Below are positions 48,452 to 57,733 of a stretch of 64,000 bases of DNA, in pieces. Every line of letters begins with the position of its first letter. The stretch's first letter is position 1. Origin of the DNA: a virus. The notes below the pieces were generated by a model. It made no database searches and was not told the DNA's origin. It saw only the letters and a program-made list of their open reading frames with translations. The stretch spans positions 1 through 64,000 of the IMG/VR virus record IMGVR_UViG_3300020182_000010. One strand, given 5' to 3'. Made by a program: the position numbers and the translations under genes.

Positions 48452-51400
48452 TTATGCCAGCTTTCTTGCTGGCGGAGTAAAGCCTGGTGGTGTTTCAAGA
48501 AGGTCTGGATTATGAATTCCACCACCCGTATAAACTTCTATATCGGTCATCCATGAGTTTACGGTGTCAAAACGGGCGTTCGCCTTGTTTGTAAGACCGG
48601 ATATATCACTTGCATCTTCGTTTACAACTACTTCACCATTTATATAATGAACTATACGCCCATTTGATTGAAGTTCAATTGCAAAATGAATCCATCCCTG
48701 AGTATCCAATCTTGTATTACCATTAGCACTATGCGTATAATACTGGAACTCTCCATTGGAACCCCATCCAAGCGTATGAGGATAGCTGGTGCCAGCAATG
48801 AGCCATTGACTATAGGAATATGACGCGCTACTGCCCGCAGTAATCCCAGTCATACCTTCCCACATTGTGGGTTGAGCGGTTCTAAACTTTATGTAATATT
48901 GGTAGGTCATTCCTTCACTAAGATCATCAGTTGACCAAACGTGAACTGATCGGTTGGGCGAAGGGCCATCCAATGCGTTTGGATTGTTGAGCAAGGCATA
49001 TGAGCCGTCTTCAAGACCCCAACTATTTCCCCAACCTGTAGGATGGTGTAATGCAACATAATTTGTAGCATTTGTATCTAATTTAGCGGTCGTGACGGCT
49101 GCAAATGTAGCACTATCCCCACTCAATGACCACATCGGGGCAGGGCCTGCAGCAGGGACCTCTGCAGCGGTCTCTGCAGGGACCACATTCGAACCTAAAG
49201 ATTTAGTTGGTGGTGTAAAGTTTTCGGTGTATCTTGCAAGACCTTTAGTAATGCGGAAGTCTTGGATGTAGCCTTCAATTCGATTGCCGATTCCACCTCC
49301 GTCTCCTGCGTCAAATTCTCCCCCAATTGCAAGTATCAAATCATCCCAATTAATTGTAGATAACCCTGAGTATGTTTGAGACATAACTTCAGATCCATTT
49401 AAATAAGTTTTTAATGAAGTTCCTACAACAACTACGGCAACATGGCTCCATTCATTTTCAGGTACATTTGTACTGGTCGTCCAATAACTCGTTGATCCGT
49501 AATATATGGCTCCGCCTTCCATGCCTGTAAACACAATTACGTTATCTCCATTAGAAATTTTATTTAGACCAAATATCGCGCGATTGCCGCTGTATAATAC
49601 TGTTGGATTCACCCAAGTTTCGATGGTAAACCCTTCGTTTGTCACTAGTGGTCCAATTCCTAAATCTTCTACTCTAACATAACCAGTTCCATCAAAATAC
49701 ATTGACTTAGTATCAGCAAACTTTGGCTGAGCTGATGAACCGGTAGTATTTCCAAATAACGTTAGTTCATTACTACTTTGAGACTTATCTATAATAGAAG
49801 CGTCTGTTCCTTTGATGTGCAATGATGAACCAGAGGAAGATAGTGGAGCGGTAGGTGGTGTAAAGTCGGCGGTGTATCTTGCAACGTCTTTGGTAATTTG
49901 AAAATCGCTGATATTAAATGAACCAGGCCATTCCCCAGCATAAGAATTCAATCCAATAGCAAAATTACCTGAAATAAAGTTTGTACTATTTGATACTGAA
50001 CCTACACTTGTACCATCAATATATATATTGACGGTACCACTATTACGAACCCAAGCAACATGATGCCATTGATCTACGTTAATAGTTCCAACTAGGCCGC
50101 CCATCAGGTTATTGCCATCGGAATATAACTCAACTCCACCATCAGCGTGTATGCCGAGAGTGACATATGCTCCGGTTGTGTTAGTAGGTCTTGTATCAAC
50201 AAGTCTCAACCTTTCTGTGTTATTACGATAAATCCATGTTTCTATAGTAAAATCATTAGTTCCAAAATTTGTAATATTAGTATCATTTACTGTTAAATAA
50301 TCTCCACTACCATCAAAATACACAGACCCGCCGTGGATGCTTGGATTATATTCACTGTAGTCATATGGCGCCAATGGCATTGTGGAAACGTCACCAGTTA
50401 CTGTAATATCATGTGAGTTAGACGAACTATCTTTAATATATGGAAGAGAACTGCTAATTAATAATGCGGTATTAGCATCAGATTCGAATGCCTCTGTGGG
50501 TGGTGTAAATGCTACATCACTAAGTGATGTGCCACCCGTTCTTAAAACAGAGCCATTCGTTACAATGAGATCACTTATATATCCTCCGAAGAAATATTGT
50601 GTTCCTCCCGGTTCATAGCCTCCTATATATGGCCCATAAGCGTAAGAATTATAATTAGTGGAATTTGTGGTTGTAAGTACTAAAGAACCATTTACATATA
50701 ATTTTAGTGAATTACCGTTATTTGCATCTCTATTTAGACTTACATGGTTCCACTCATTTAGCTCGTAAGCATTAACTGTACTAAAATAATCAGCGCCCCC
50801 TGAGACATATTGTCCGAATATAAACTGATTAGTTCCAGTGAGGCCTAGGTAGTATCCATTCGCCGTACCAACTTTATGTGTATTAAAAATCGGGCCTTTT
50901 GCTCCTGTCGGGTACATCCAAAACTCAATACTAAATGAGTTAGTTCCGAAATTAAAATCTGAGAGTGCAGAGCCACCCAATTTCAGTTTATCGCCGGAAC
51001 CATCAAAGTAAGTTGAATATCCACCACTTCTATATGGACTAAAAGTACTAGCCGTCGCATCGCCATTTACTGTAATACTATGGTTATTAGTAGATGAATC
51101 AGTTATATTGTTATTATCAGAAGTTCCTGTTGCTGTTACAAGTAATGTTGTATTACTTGAATTTAAAACCGGAGAATTTTCTACTGGTGCTGCAGGTGCT
51201 GCGCCAACACTACCCATACCACTATGATTTTGGCAATAATAGTATAGTGTAGGTGCACCAACTTCTACAGTAATTTCTGTGTATGCACCTGTTTGCCCAG
51301 GTACGCCATTATAAGTAACACCTGTTGTATATTCACTGCCGCTATCATGTGTGCCGTTTGCAGTTGTGCTAAACTTTAATGGATGTCCAGCATTAGTACT

Positions 51401-51769
51401 ATCGCTTTGGTCAAATCTGTAAGTTTCACCTTCAGTTAATGTAACTGTTGGACTAGCGCCTATTTCATCAGTAATATAATATTTGTTACCAGTACTATAT
51501 GTGTTTGTACCACTGGCAACTGTGACTACATACGTTGTTCCGCTAAATGTTGCAGTAATAGCAGAATTAATATTACCGTCAACATCTGTTAGATCAGTTA
51601 AGTCTACCGGAACATCACTTAGTCTTGCCATTGGAATACCACCAGTTGTAACTCCATCATGTAGTATTATTCTGTTATTAGTGGTATCAAATGTAACTTC
51701 TGCCATTTCGCCTGTAAAGGATTCATGTTCTGTACTAGTGCCCTGGCGTAATTTTACTGATTTTGCCAT
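48452..51769 (-). CDS. large tail protein with Mtd-like N-terminus, cupredoxin-like and LamG-like domains
   Basis: 1105 aa. N-terminus AKSVKLRQGTSTEHESFTGE with AEVTFDTTNNRIILHDGV resembles the major-tropism-determinant attachment domain. Residues ~95-200 form a cupredoxin-like segment with HPLKF and YYYCQNHSGMG, matching the Cys/His/Met copper-loop pattern. Then three LamG/concanavalin-like repeats (FGTNSFSIEFWMYP; FGTNDFTIETWIY; NEGFTIETWVNP) and a fourth beta domain. Such fibres bind sugars on host surfaces; metal binding is inferred only. Late motif at 51801-51808. Confidence 0.85.
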   Translation of the reverse strand: MAKSVKLRQGTSTEHESFTGEMAEVTFDTTNNRIILHDGVTTGGIPMARLSDVPVDLTDLTDVDGNINSAITATFSGTTYVVTVASGTNTYSTGNKYYITDEIGASPTVTLTEGETYRFDQSDSTNAGHPLKFSTTANGTHDSGSEYTTGVTYNGVPGQTGAYTEITVEVGAPTLYYYCQNHSGMGSVGAAPAAPVENSPVLNSSNTTLLVTATGTSDNNNITDSSTNNHSITVNGDATASTFSPYRSGGYSTYFDGSGDKLKLGGSALSDFNFGTNSFSIEFWMYPTGAKGPIFNTHKVGTANGYYLGLTGTNQFIFGQYVSGGADYFSTVNAYELNEWNHVSLNRDANNGNSLKLYVNGSLVLTTTNSTNYNSYAYGPYIGGYEPGGTQYFFGGYISDLIVTNGSVLRTGGTSLSDVAFTPPTEAFESDANTALLISSSLPYIKDSSSNSHDITVTGDVSTMPLAPYDYSEYNPSIHGGSVYFDGSGDYLTVNDTNITNFGTNDFTIETWIYRNNTERLRLVDTRPTNTTGAYVTLGIHADGGVELYSDGNNLMGGLVGTINVDQWHHVAWVRNSGTVNIYIDGTSVGSVSNSTNFISGNFAIGLNSYAGEWPGSFNISDFQITKDVARYTADFTPPTAPLSSSGSSLHIKGTDASIIDKSQSSNELTLFGNTTGSSAQPKFADTKSMYFDGTGYVRVEDLGIGPLVTNEGFTIETWVNPTVLYSGNRAIFGLNKISNGDNVIVFTGMEGGAIYYGSTSYWTTSTNVPENEWSHVAVVVVGTSLKTYLNGSEVMSQTYSGLSTINWDDLILAIGGEFDAGDGGGIGNRIEGYIQDFRITKGLARYTENFTPPTKSLGSNVVPAETAAEVPAAGPAPMWSLSGDSATFAAVTTAKLDTNATNYVALHHPTGWGNSWGLEDGSYALLNNPNALDGPSPNRSVHVWSTDDLSEGMTYQYYIKFRTAQPTMWEGMTGITAGSSASYSYSQWLIAGTSYPHTLGWGSNGEFQYYTHSANGNTRLDTQGWIHFAIELQSNGRIVHYINGEVVVNEDASDISGLTNKANARFDTVNSWMTDIEVYTGGGIHNPDLLETPPGFTPPARKLA

Positions 51770-51800
51770 TTAATAATCTCCTAAAAATATTGTCTAACTA

Positions 51801-51808
51801 TATTTATC
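51801..51808 (-). promoter_or_regulatory. late promoter motif GATAAATA
   Basis: GATAAATA on the minus strand about 32 bases upstream of the 1105-aa fibre; lies inside the end of the glutaredoxin gene region, so the fibre has its own late start. Confidence 0.6.
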
Positions 51809-51810
51809 TA

Positions 51811-52050
51811 TTAAACGGAGAAAAACAGTGATAGTTTATCATATCCTCCAATATATTTGTTGTTCAACCAAATTTGAGGAACAGTACGTGGTACTACGTT
51901 TTCAATAGCCGCTGCTTCCAAAAGTTCTTGTTTTTTATCTGGGTGACTTGATATATTATATTCGACAAAGCTAATGCCTTTTTGTTCTAATAATTTTTTT
52001 GCTGCAACACAAAATCCACATCCATCTTTACTATATATTACTGCATTCAT
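51811..52050 (-). CDS. glutaredoxin
   Basis: 79 aa: MNAVIYSKDGCGFCVAAKKL with active site CGFC, VPRTVPQIWLNNKYIGGYDK with the cis-Pro TVPQ and GGYD glutathione-binding parts. A single-domain glutaredoxin likely reduces a phage or host ribonucleotide reductase (no nrd in this window). ATG 52048-52050 follows AAGGAAAATTA, downstream of the 41-aa gene. Confidence 0.9.
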   Translation of the reverse strand: MNAVIYSKDGCGFCVAAKKLLEQKGISFVEYNISSHPDKKQELLEAAAIENVVPRTVPQIWLNNKYIGGYDKLSLFFSV

Positions 52051-52062
52051 TTAATTTTCCTT

Positions 52063-52188
52063 TTATTTTATTTTATGAATATACTTATACAGTTTAACAT
52101 AATATTCAAATGTTTTTGGATATGTTTCTGGATCAGGAAGTATACCTTTAAAATATTCTATAAAATCTTTTATTTGTTCATCTGACAT
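52063..52188 (-). CDS. 41-aa small protein
   Basis: ATG 52186-52188; MSDEQIKDFIEYFKGILPDP then TFEYYVKLYKYIHKIK; amphipathic helices. Twelve bases before the glutaredoxin start, so co-translated with it. Short but well placed; function unknown. Confidence 0.5.
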   Translation of the reverse strand: MSDEQIKDFIEYFKGILPDPETYPKTFEYYVKLYKYIHKIK

Positions 52189-52260
52189 AATAATTCAATT
52201 GTTTCATCTGTAATCAGTGTTTCTAAGTTAGACTTCATCTAACAGTTATTAATAATATTA

Positions 52261-53352
52261 TTACCAACCAATTCTTTCCCAAGGAACATCTTTGTTACCA
52301 AAGTGTCCATATACACAATTTTCACTGTATTTAGTATAGTTAAATAAATCAAATCTATCAATAATTCCTCTAGGAGTTAGATCAATACTTTCTTTAATAA
52401 ACTTTTGAATACTACGATTATGTCCGTTCGAATCAACATAGATACTTGTAGGTTCTTTAATACCGATAGCATAACTAAGTTGTATACTGCACCAATCTGC
52501 CATATTATCTGCCACAACATTCTTGGCAAGCCAACGAGCCATATATGCAGCGGAACGATCTACTTTAGTAGGATCTTTGCCACTAAAAGCACCACCACCG
52601 TGCGGAGCAAATCCGCCATAGGTATCAACAATAATTTTTCGTCCAGTAACACCGGCATCACCATCAGGACCACCTATAACAAAATTGCCAGTGGGATTAA
52701 TATGCCAGATTGTATCGTCATCGATCAAATCTCCCATGGCATGATGTGCGGCTTGTTTTGCAATTATTCTTGCTGCTTCTATTTCATTTTCTGTGTGTTG
52801 AGTACTAATAACAATTTGATCTGCGCGTTTTACTATACCACCTTCATATTGCATACTAACCTGTGATTTTGCATCTGGTCCTAATATACTGTCTAAATTT
52901 CTAACTTCTTTTAATTCTTTAAGAATTTTGTGAGCATAATAAATCGGGGCTGGCATATATGAATCATTATCATTACAAGCATAACCAAACATGATGCCTT
53001 GGTCACCAGCACCGAAGTTATCAGTACCTAAGGCAATATCTGAACTTTGTGAATGAATTTCATTATAGATTTTTAGTTTGTCCCAATGAAATCCCTTCTG
53101 TTCGTAACCGATATCACGAATTTTATTACGCACAATTTCCTTGACAGTATCTTTGCTTACGTTAAAGTTTTTCACTTCGCCAGCCAATGTCACATGATTC
53201 GTAGTCACAAGAGTTTCTACCGCAATACGAGTTGTTTCATCACCATTAGCAAGCCCCGCATCTACTAATGCATCTGAAATTTGATCTGCAACTTTATCTG
53301 GATGACCGTCACTAACACTTTCACTTGTAAAAATATAATTTCCTGGTTTCAT
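52261..53352 (-). CDS. metK: S-adenosylmethionine synthetase
   Basis: About 363 aa from ATG 53350-53352 (an earlier in-frame start overlaps the neighbour). Full MetK architecture: FTSESVSDGHPDKVADQISD with the catalytic GHPDK, GAGDQGIMFGYAC, MPAPIYYAHK, then HGGGAFSGKDPTKVDRSAAY. All ATP- and Met-binding loops are present, so it should make SAM from Met and ATP for methyltransferases or polyamine synthesis. Overlaps the cytidylyltransferase region closely. metK in a phage is unusual and suggests SAM is limiting during infection. Confidence 0.93.
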   Translation of the reverse strand: MKPGNYIFTSESVSDGHPDKVADQISDALVDAGLANGDETTRIAVETLVTTNHVTLAGEVKNFNVSKDTVKEIVRNKIRDIGYEQKGFHWDKLKIYNEIHSQSSDIALGTDNFGAGDQGIMFGYACNDNDSYMPAPIYYAHKILKELKEVRNLDSILGPDAKSQVSMQYEGGIVKRADQIVISTQHTENEIEAARIIAKQAAHHAMGDLIDDDTIWHINPTGNFVIGGPDGDAGVTGRKIIVDTYGGFAPHGGGAFSGKDPTKVDRSAAYMARWLAKNVVADNMADWCSIQLSYAIGIKEPTSIYVDSNGHNRSIQKFIKESIDLTPRGIIDRFDLFNYTKYSENCVYGHFGNKDVPWERIGW

Positions 53353-53368
53353 TATAATCTTTCTATTT

Positions 53369-53779
53369 TTATTTTTTTGCACTGCATACTAATTCACGCA
53401 GTTTACTTGAACTAAATCTATGATCCCGTTCATTGAAATATATTTCAATATCTCTTTTTTTACAAATATCTCTACCAGTAAAATCTTTATCACGATATTC
53501 TACTCCTAGAATGCGTATATCAATATGCATACCACTAAGAATATCTTCCAAATCTTTTTCGGTTGCATATGGAATAATTTCATCCACATACTTACACGCC
53601 CGTAATTGTAGATATCGTTCGACCACAGTTTGGACGGGTTTATTTTTTGTATCTCTGTCAATTGATGGATCTATTTGCAATCCCACAATTAAATAATCAC
53701 AATGTGATTTTGCTTCTTCTAACATAAGAGTATGTCCTGCATGTAGTAAGTCAAATGTTGATGCTGTGAAACCTATCAT
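53369..53779 (-). CDS. nucleotidyl/cytidylyltransferase (TagD-like)
   Basis: 136 aa. FDLLHAGHTLMLEEAKSHCD carries the HxGH nucleotide-binding loop, and FSSSKLRE matches the C-terminal KxSxxxR-type motif of glycerol-3-phosphate cytidylyltransferases. Could activate glycerol-phosphate or a related group for surface polymer or lipid synthesis. Co-located with metK and GMP reductase in one minus-strand block; precise substrate unknown. Confidence 0.85.
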   Translation of the reverse strand: MIGFTASTFDLLHAGHTLMLEEAKSHCDYLIVGLQIDPSIDRDTKNKPVQTVVERYLQLRACKYVDEIIPYATEKDLEDILSGMHIDIRILGVEYRDKDFTGRDICKKRDIEIYFNERDHRFSSSKLRELVCSAKK

Positions 53780-53781
53780 TA

Positions 53782-54006
53782 TTATAACCTCATTAAAAAA
53801 TCTGCTGCATCTATTTCATTTCTGAAATTAATAGTTGCTGTACTAATATATTTGTCTATATGACAAGAAAAGTCTCTAGATTCATACCGAGAGACTAAAT
53901 CATTTCTTAATTCTACATCACTTGTGCCATCATACATGACAACTACTGCATATGGCAGTTTTACATCTTTAATCATTAATGATTTTACTAGTTTCATTCC
54001 AGACAT
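53782..54006 (-). CDS. small hypothetical protein (74 aa)
   Basis: 74 aa starting MSGMKLVKSLMIKDVKLPYA; beta-alpha pattern, no motif. Overlaps the membrane gene upstream by 13 bases; function unknown. Confidence 0.6.
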   Translation of the reverse strand: MSGMKLVKSLMIKDVKLPYAVVVMYDGTSDVELRNDLVSRYESRDFSCHIDKYISTATINFRNEIDAADFLMRL

Positions 54007-54248
54007 ATTTCATTCATACCAGTCATTACAGATAAGCAAGTACTATCTAGATTAAATTCCATAACTGTTGTCCACATTATTGGCAGAAACGCTGCTGTAA
54101 GTATAGTGATAATAATACCAGAAATAGTTAAAATCATATCATCTGGATTTTTAGGCAATGCTGTTACCATCATTATTGTTACTATAATCAACATTACTAA
54201 ACATATTGTTAATAACATTGTCAGCCATACAAAAAACGTTTCAGCCAT
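53994..54248 (-). CDS. small membrane protein (84 aa)
   Basis: 84 aa with two hydrophobic helices (FFVWLTMLLTICLVMLIIVT and MILTISGIIITILTAAFLPI). Probable double-spanning inner-membrane peptide next to GMP reductase. No family recognised. Confidence 0.65.
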   Translation of the reverse strand: MAETFFVWLTMLLTICLVMLIIVTIMMVTALPKNPDDMILTISGIIITILTAAFLPIMWTTVMEFNLDSTCLSVMTGMNEICLE

Positions 54249-54258
54249 ATTTAATCAC

Positions 54259-55428
54259 CTATATTTTAGTAGTAGAATTTGCATATACTGAATTAAATTG
54301 ATTATTTACTCTAACAAATGTTGTACACTTTGTCAACTGTTTTAATTTTTGAGCGCCCGCATATGTACAAGTTGATCTAATACCTCCAAGAATATCTTGT
54401 AGTGTGCTTTCAACTTCTCCACGATATGGTACGAGAACTTCTCTGCCTTCACTACTTCTATAATTCTTTAGTCCACCAAAGTGCTTTGTGTTGGCTGCGT
54501 CACTGCTCATACCATAAAACTGTACAAATCGCTTTTCTTTATATACTGGTTCATAAAAATTATCATCGGTTTTGATAACTTCATCTGTTTCGTAAATCTT
54601 TGTTATTACTTCGCCACCGCCCTCAACATGTCCAGCAAGCATACCACCTAGCATCACAAAATCAGCACCAGCAGCAAATGCTTTAGCAATATCACCTGGA
54701 CAAGTACAACCGCCGTCAGCGATAATGTGACCACCAAGCCCGTGAGCAGCATCGGCACATTCAATGACCGCTGAGAGTTGCGGATATCCCACCCCAGTTT
54801 GAATACGTGTTGTACAAACACTTCCAGGGCCGATGCCCACTTTAACAATATCTGCACCATTTAAAATTAACTCTTGTGTTTGATCCGCAGTGACAACATT
54901 GCCAGCAATGATTACAATATTAGGATATAATAGTCTAAAGTCGGCAACAAAATTAGTAAATCGTTCACTGTAACCATTAGCCACATCAATGCATACATAT
55001 TTTAAATTAGAATTAACGTGTGTATGCACACTTTTAAATTTTTTTAAATCTTGTTCACCAATCCCAATACTCATTGCAATATGTTCTTTATATTTTGAAT
55101 TTGAATTGAAAAATTCAATTAATTCATCAGAACTATATGTTTTAACCAAGCAAGTAAAAACGCCTTGTTCTGCTAAAGTAGTTGCCATTGCAAATGTACC
55201 AACTCCATCCATATTTGCTGCCATAATTGGTATACCATCAAAATCGGATTCAACATATGGACCCGCTGGATATCCAGAAGGTAGAACATCAATGTTTAAT
55301 AACGGAGAATAGTTTCGAAAAATAAATTCTCTGTTTAAATCAACATCTTTTCGTGAACTAAGTATTGATCTTTTAGGCCGAATAAGAACATCACTATAAT
55401 CAAGTAATACTTCATTTTCGATACGCAT
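54259..55428 (-). CDS. guaC: GMP reductase
   Basis: 389 aa IMPDH/GMPR barrel without CBS domains. [14 protein letters not shown] contains the active-site Cys, [20 protein letters not shown] and [16 protein letters not shown] follow, then [15 protein letters not shown], diagnostic of GMP reductase rather than IMP dehydrogenase. It converts GMP to IMP with NADPH, helping to rebalance purines recycled from host RNA. ATG shares a base with the upstream stop (TAATG). Confidence 0.93.
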   Translation of the reverse strand: MRIENEVLLDYSDVLIRPKRSILSSRKDVDLNREFIFRNYSPLLNIDVLPSGYPAGPYVESDFDGIPIMAANMDGVGTFAMATTLAEQGVFTCLVKTYSSDELIEFFNSNSKYKEHIAMSIGIGEQDLKKFKSVHTHVNSNLKYVCIDVANGYSERFTNFVADFRLLYPNIVIIAGNVVTADQTQELILNGADIVKVGIGPGSVCTTRIQTGVGYPQLSAVIECADAAHGLGGHIIADGGCTCPGDIAKAFAAGADFVMLGGMLAGHVEGGGEVITKIYETDEVIKTDDNFYEPVYKEKRFVQFYGMSSDAANTKHFGGLKNYRSSEGREVLVPYRGEVESTLQDILGGIRSTCTYAGAQKLKQLTKCTTFVRVNNQFNSVYANSTTKI

Positions 55429-56039
55429 TATGTAGTTGCCTCCGATTCTACTTCTTCAACATGCCCATATTCATCACATTCAACAACAGTCACATTACAA
55501 TGAATTTCAAACTGATTATCAAGAAATTCCCAACCTAGTTCCTCGACTCCTTCTTCATATTCTTCATTATATGCTTCTTCGATTTCTTCCATCATCTCGT
55601 CAACGTCTGATAGTTTGGGTCCATTTGTTTTAATTGACCAATCTTCCCAGCAACCATCCCAACAGTCTAGCATTTCTGCATGTGGATAGTCTTCTGTTAA
55701 ATCAATCCATTCATCGTCAGTTGATGGAAGTAGAACATCTAAGATAGAAAAATCTTCTGGTAGTTTTTCTACATCATCTTCATAATAGGTGCACCCATGG
55801 TCACTTGCAAAATCGAATACACTATCATATCCTTGTTCTTTGATATATTCATCAATTTCTTCTTGTGTATCTGGGATAGAAAGCATAAACGATCCCCATC
55901 GCCATCCAAGTTCTTTATGAAGGAACGCAAACTTACCTTTATCTTCATCGTTGTTAGTTAATTCTTCAAGCGGTCTACGAAAGTATGTAAACTCTACTAC
56001 TGATTTTTTGCGAGTTGGTTCAATTCTAAAATGTTTCAT
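55428..56039 (-). CDS. acidic hypothetical protein (203 aa)
   Basis: 203 aa, very acidic ([32 protein letters not shown]), aromatic-rich ([22 protein letters not shown]). Possibly a DNA-mimic-type acidic protein but no match known. Overlaps guaC by one base; a palindromic hairpin 40 bases upstream (56081-56112) may control it. Confidence 0.65.
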   Translation of the reverse strand: MKHFRIEPTRKKSVVEFTYFRRPLEELTNNDEDKGKFAFLHKELGWRWGSFMLSIPDTQEEIDEYIKEQGYDSVFDFASDHGCTYYEDDVEKLPEDFSILDVLLPSTDDEWIDLTEDYPHAEMLDCWDGCWEDWSIKTNGPKLSDVDEMMEEIEEAYNEEYEEGVEELGWEFLDNQFEIHCNVTVVECDEYGHVEEVESEATT

Positions 56040-56080
56040 TATATACCTATTTCACTTATATTACAAATAAAAGCCTTCCC

Positions 56081-56112
56081 GGGCGAAGTCTAACCGGTTA
56101 GGATCTTCGCCC
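56081..56112 (-). terminator. long hairpin, probable terminator
   Basis: GGGCGAAG ... CTTCGCCC stem with an inner TAACCGGTTA palindrome; a T-run follows only after GGGAAGGC, so it is a less typical terminator between 56126 and 56039. Confidence 0.55.
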
Positions 56113-56125
56113 AGGATCATGAGAT

Positions 56126-56404
56126 TTATTGTTGAGAGTTTGATCCCATGATTTCTTTAAACTCAGTGATGATTTCACTATCCACAAGTTCGGAACGATA
56201 TAGTGCATATCGTTTTGTATTACCGTTATATACACCTACCTCGGTCACATCACCTCGGTCGTTTGTTGCCATCATGCCGTAAAGTTTATCACGGCCTCTC
56301 AAATTTTTCACCAAGCGAACTGCTTCCTCCATTGAAGGCGTCATTCGTCGTGATGGTCGTTTACCCTTATAATTATTTGTACGGGCATTTGGTTGATTTG
56401 TCAT
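56126..56404 (-). CDS. small basic hypothetical protein (92 aa)
   Basis: 92 aa, basic N-terminus (NARTNNYKGKRPSRRMTPSM) then a beta region (GRDKLYGMMATNDRGDVTEV) and YRSELVDSEIITEF. Possibly nucleic-acid associated by charge. Promoter at 56451-56479. Confidence 0.65.
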   Translation of the reverse strand: MTNQPNARTNNYKGKRPSRRMTPSMEEAVRLVKNLRGRDKLYGMMATNDRGDVTEVGVYNGNTKRYALYRSELVDSEIITEFKEIMGSNSQQ

Positions 56405-56450
56405 TTATACATTCCTCTTATGACAAGTTACATTTAAGTTTAACATTTTA

Positions 56451-56479
56451 ATTATTGCACATATTTGTGCGATTGTCAA
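56451..56479 (-). promoter_or_regulatory. sigma70-type promoter (weak -10)
   Basis: Minus strand TTGACA, 17-base spacer, AATAAT; drives the 92-aa gene. Confidence 0.55.
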
Positions 56480-56488
56480 GAATTATTT

Positions 56489-57118
56489 TTAATTCCAGCG
56501 ATAAAAGATATGTGATCCAATACGTCCGATCAGATCCATACCACGATCACTGCGCCAGTTTGGTTTAACATAGGTAGCATGATAGTGTGTAGCACCCTCC
56601 GTAATACCACGAAAACGTTCATCGTGCATCATTTCCCATGCAACCATTTGTGCACGGACCCAGTTTTCAGAACCTTCTGGTACTTTATCTGACTTGCCGT
56701 CACAATACCAAGAAAATTGGCACCTATTTCGACGCATATTGCCACGGCTATCTTTTTGTCCATCATACACTACTTCACATACCGTACTAGGATAATGCGA
56801 ATGTAATACTCGATTTAATACTACATCTGCAACTGCTGCCATGCCAGCATGATTATCTATTCCACTTTCAAAGAAAATATTCTGTGCCATACAAAATTCT
56901 TGCTTGTATTTTTTAGGCGAATATAGAAAGTATTCTTTATCTCTGCGTGATTTATAGTCAGATGCAGAGGCTAATACTACCATGTTTTCTACTGGTTGCA
57001 CGACATTTTGTAGAGTCGTAGTTTCATTTTTTACACTTGCCTGTGGGGTTGTTACACTAACTAGTGTGGTAAGAATTGCTGCATTCACTGAGTATGCTAT
57101 TACATTTTTCAGTTTCAT
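56489..57118 (-). CDS. SleB-type cell-wall hydrolase (endolysin candidate)
   Basis: 209 aa. N-terminal hydrophobic export signal (IAYSVNAAILTTLVSVTTPQ) then a Hydrolase_2/SleB domain: NIFFESGIDNHAGMAAVADV with the catalytic Glu, VVLNRVLHSHYPSTVCEVVY, and CQFSWYCDGKSDKVP. Cleaves peptidoglycan; with its signal it would work as a SAR-type or exported lysin along with the spanin pair at 21.5 kb. Own early-type promoter at 57153-57181. Confidence 0.88.
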   Translation of the reverse strand: MKLKNVIAYSVNAAILTTLVSVTTPQASVKNETTTLQNVVQPVENMVVLASASDYKSRRDKEYFLYSPKKYKQEFCMAQNIFFESGIDNHAGMAAVADVVLNRVLHSHYPSTVCEVVYDGQKDSRGNMRRNRCQFSWYCDGKSDKVPEGSENWVRAQMVAWEMMHDERFRGITEGATHYHATYVKPNWRSDRGMDLIGRIGSHIFYRWN

Positions 57119-57152
57119 TTTATACCTGCACGATTGTTTCTGTTATATAACT

Positions 57153-57181
57153 TTTATACAGTGATTCGTTTTAAATGTCAA
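57153..57181 (-). promoter_or_regulatory. sigma70-type early promoter with conserved spacer
   Basis: Minus strand TTGACA, 17-base spacer with ACGAATCACTG, TATAAA; drives the SleB-type hydrolase, which is notable because lysins are usually late genes. Confidence 0.8.
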
Positions 57182-57184
57182 CCG

Positions 57185-57733
57185 TTATTTTACGTATATT
57201 TTTAAAACCTCATATTCAATAACATCATCTCCACGGATTAATTCGGCAACATCTCCCACACCCAGTCCCAATAATTCACGACCAAGTGGTGATTTAAAAC
57301 TAATACTACCGTTACTTGGATCACTTTCACTTTCGCCAAGGATCGTATATGTTACGATTTTATCAACGAAAAAGTTTTCTAATTGTACTGTTAATCCTGG
57401 TGCAACTTTATCATAGTTTCCAGGAGATGGAATTATAAGAAGTTTACTATTTTGAATAATTGCTTCGAGTCTAGCGATTTCTATATCAACACGATTCATT
57501 TCATCCAATGACATATGAAGTTCTTCATTCTCTTCAATGCCACCATTTTCACGTGCAGCAGATAGTTGTTCTGCAATAATGGGTTTCTTTTTATTTAAAA
57601 CTGTAATTTTATTTTCTAGATCAGTACGACCATTTTGCGTTATTAAGTCCATATCTTTATTATATTCCTGATCATTATTATTATTGTCGGTATATTTATC
57701 GTTTTGTAACGTTTTGAAGCCAGTAATATTCAT
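57185..57733 (-). CDS. GreA-like transcription elongation factor
   Basis: 182 aa. After a ~28-residue extension, an N-terminal coiled coil (DLENKITVLNKKKPIIAEQL then SAARENGGIEENEELH) and a C-terminal FKBP-like GreA domain (VTYTILGESESDPSNGSISF, SPLGRELLGLGVGDVAEL). At the coil tip E. coli GreA has Asp41 and Glu44; here the Asp position is Gly65 while Glu68 is kept, so RNA cleavage may be weakened or altered. It would bind host RNA polymerase through the secondary channel. Confidence 0.85.
   Translation of the reverse strand: MNITGFKTLQNDKYTDNNNNDQEYNKDMDLITQNGRTDLENKITVLNKKKPIIAEQLSAARENGGIEENEELHMSLDEMNRVDIEIARLEAIIQNSKLLIIPSPGNYDKVAPGLTVQLENFFVDKIVTYTILGESESDPSNGSISFKSPLGRELLGLGVGDVAELIRGDDVIEYEVLKIYVK

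Noticed and set aside
52189-52260. A 21-codon frame (MKSNLETLITDE) upstream of the 41-aa gene
   Set aside because: Very short, no clear ribosome site, no support beyond the open frame.
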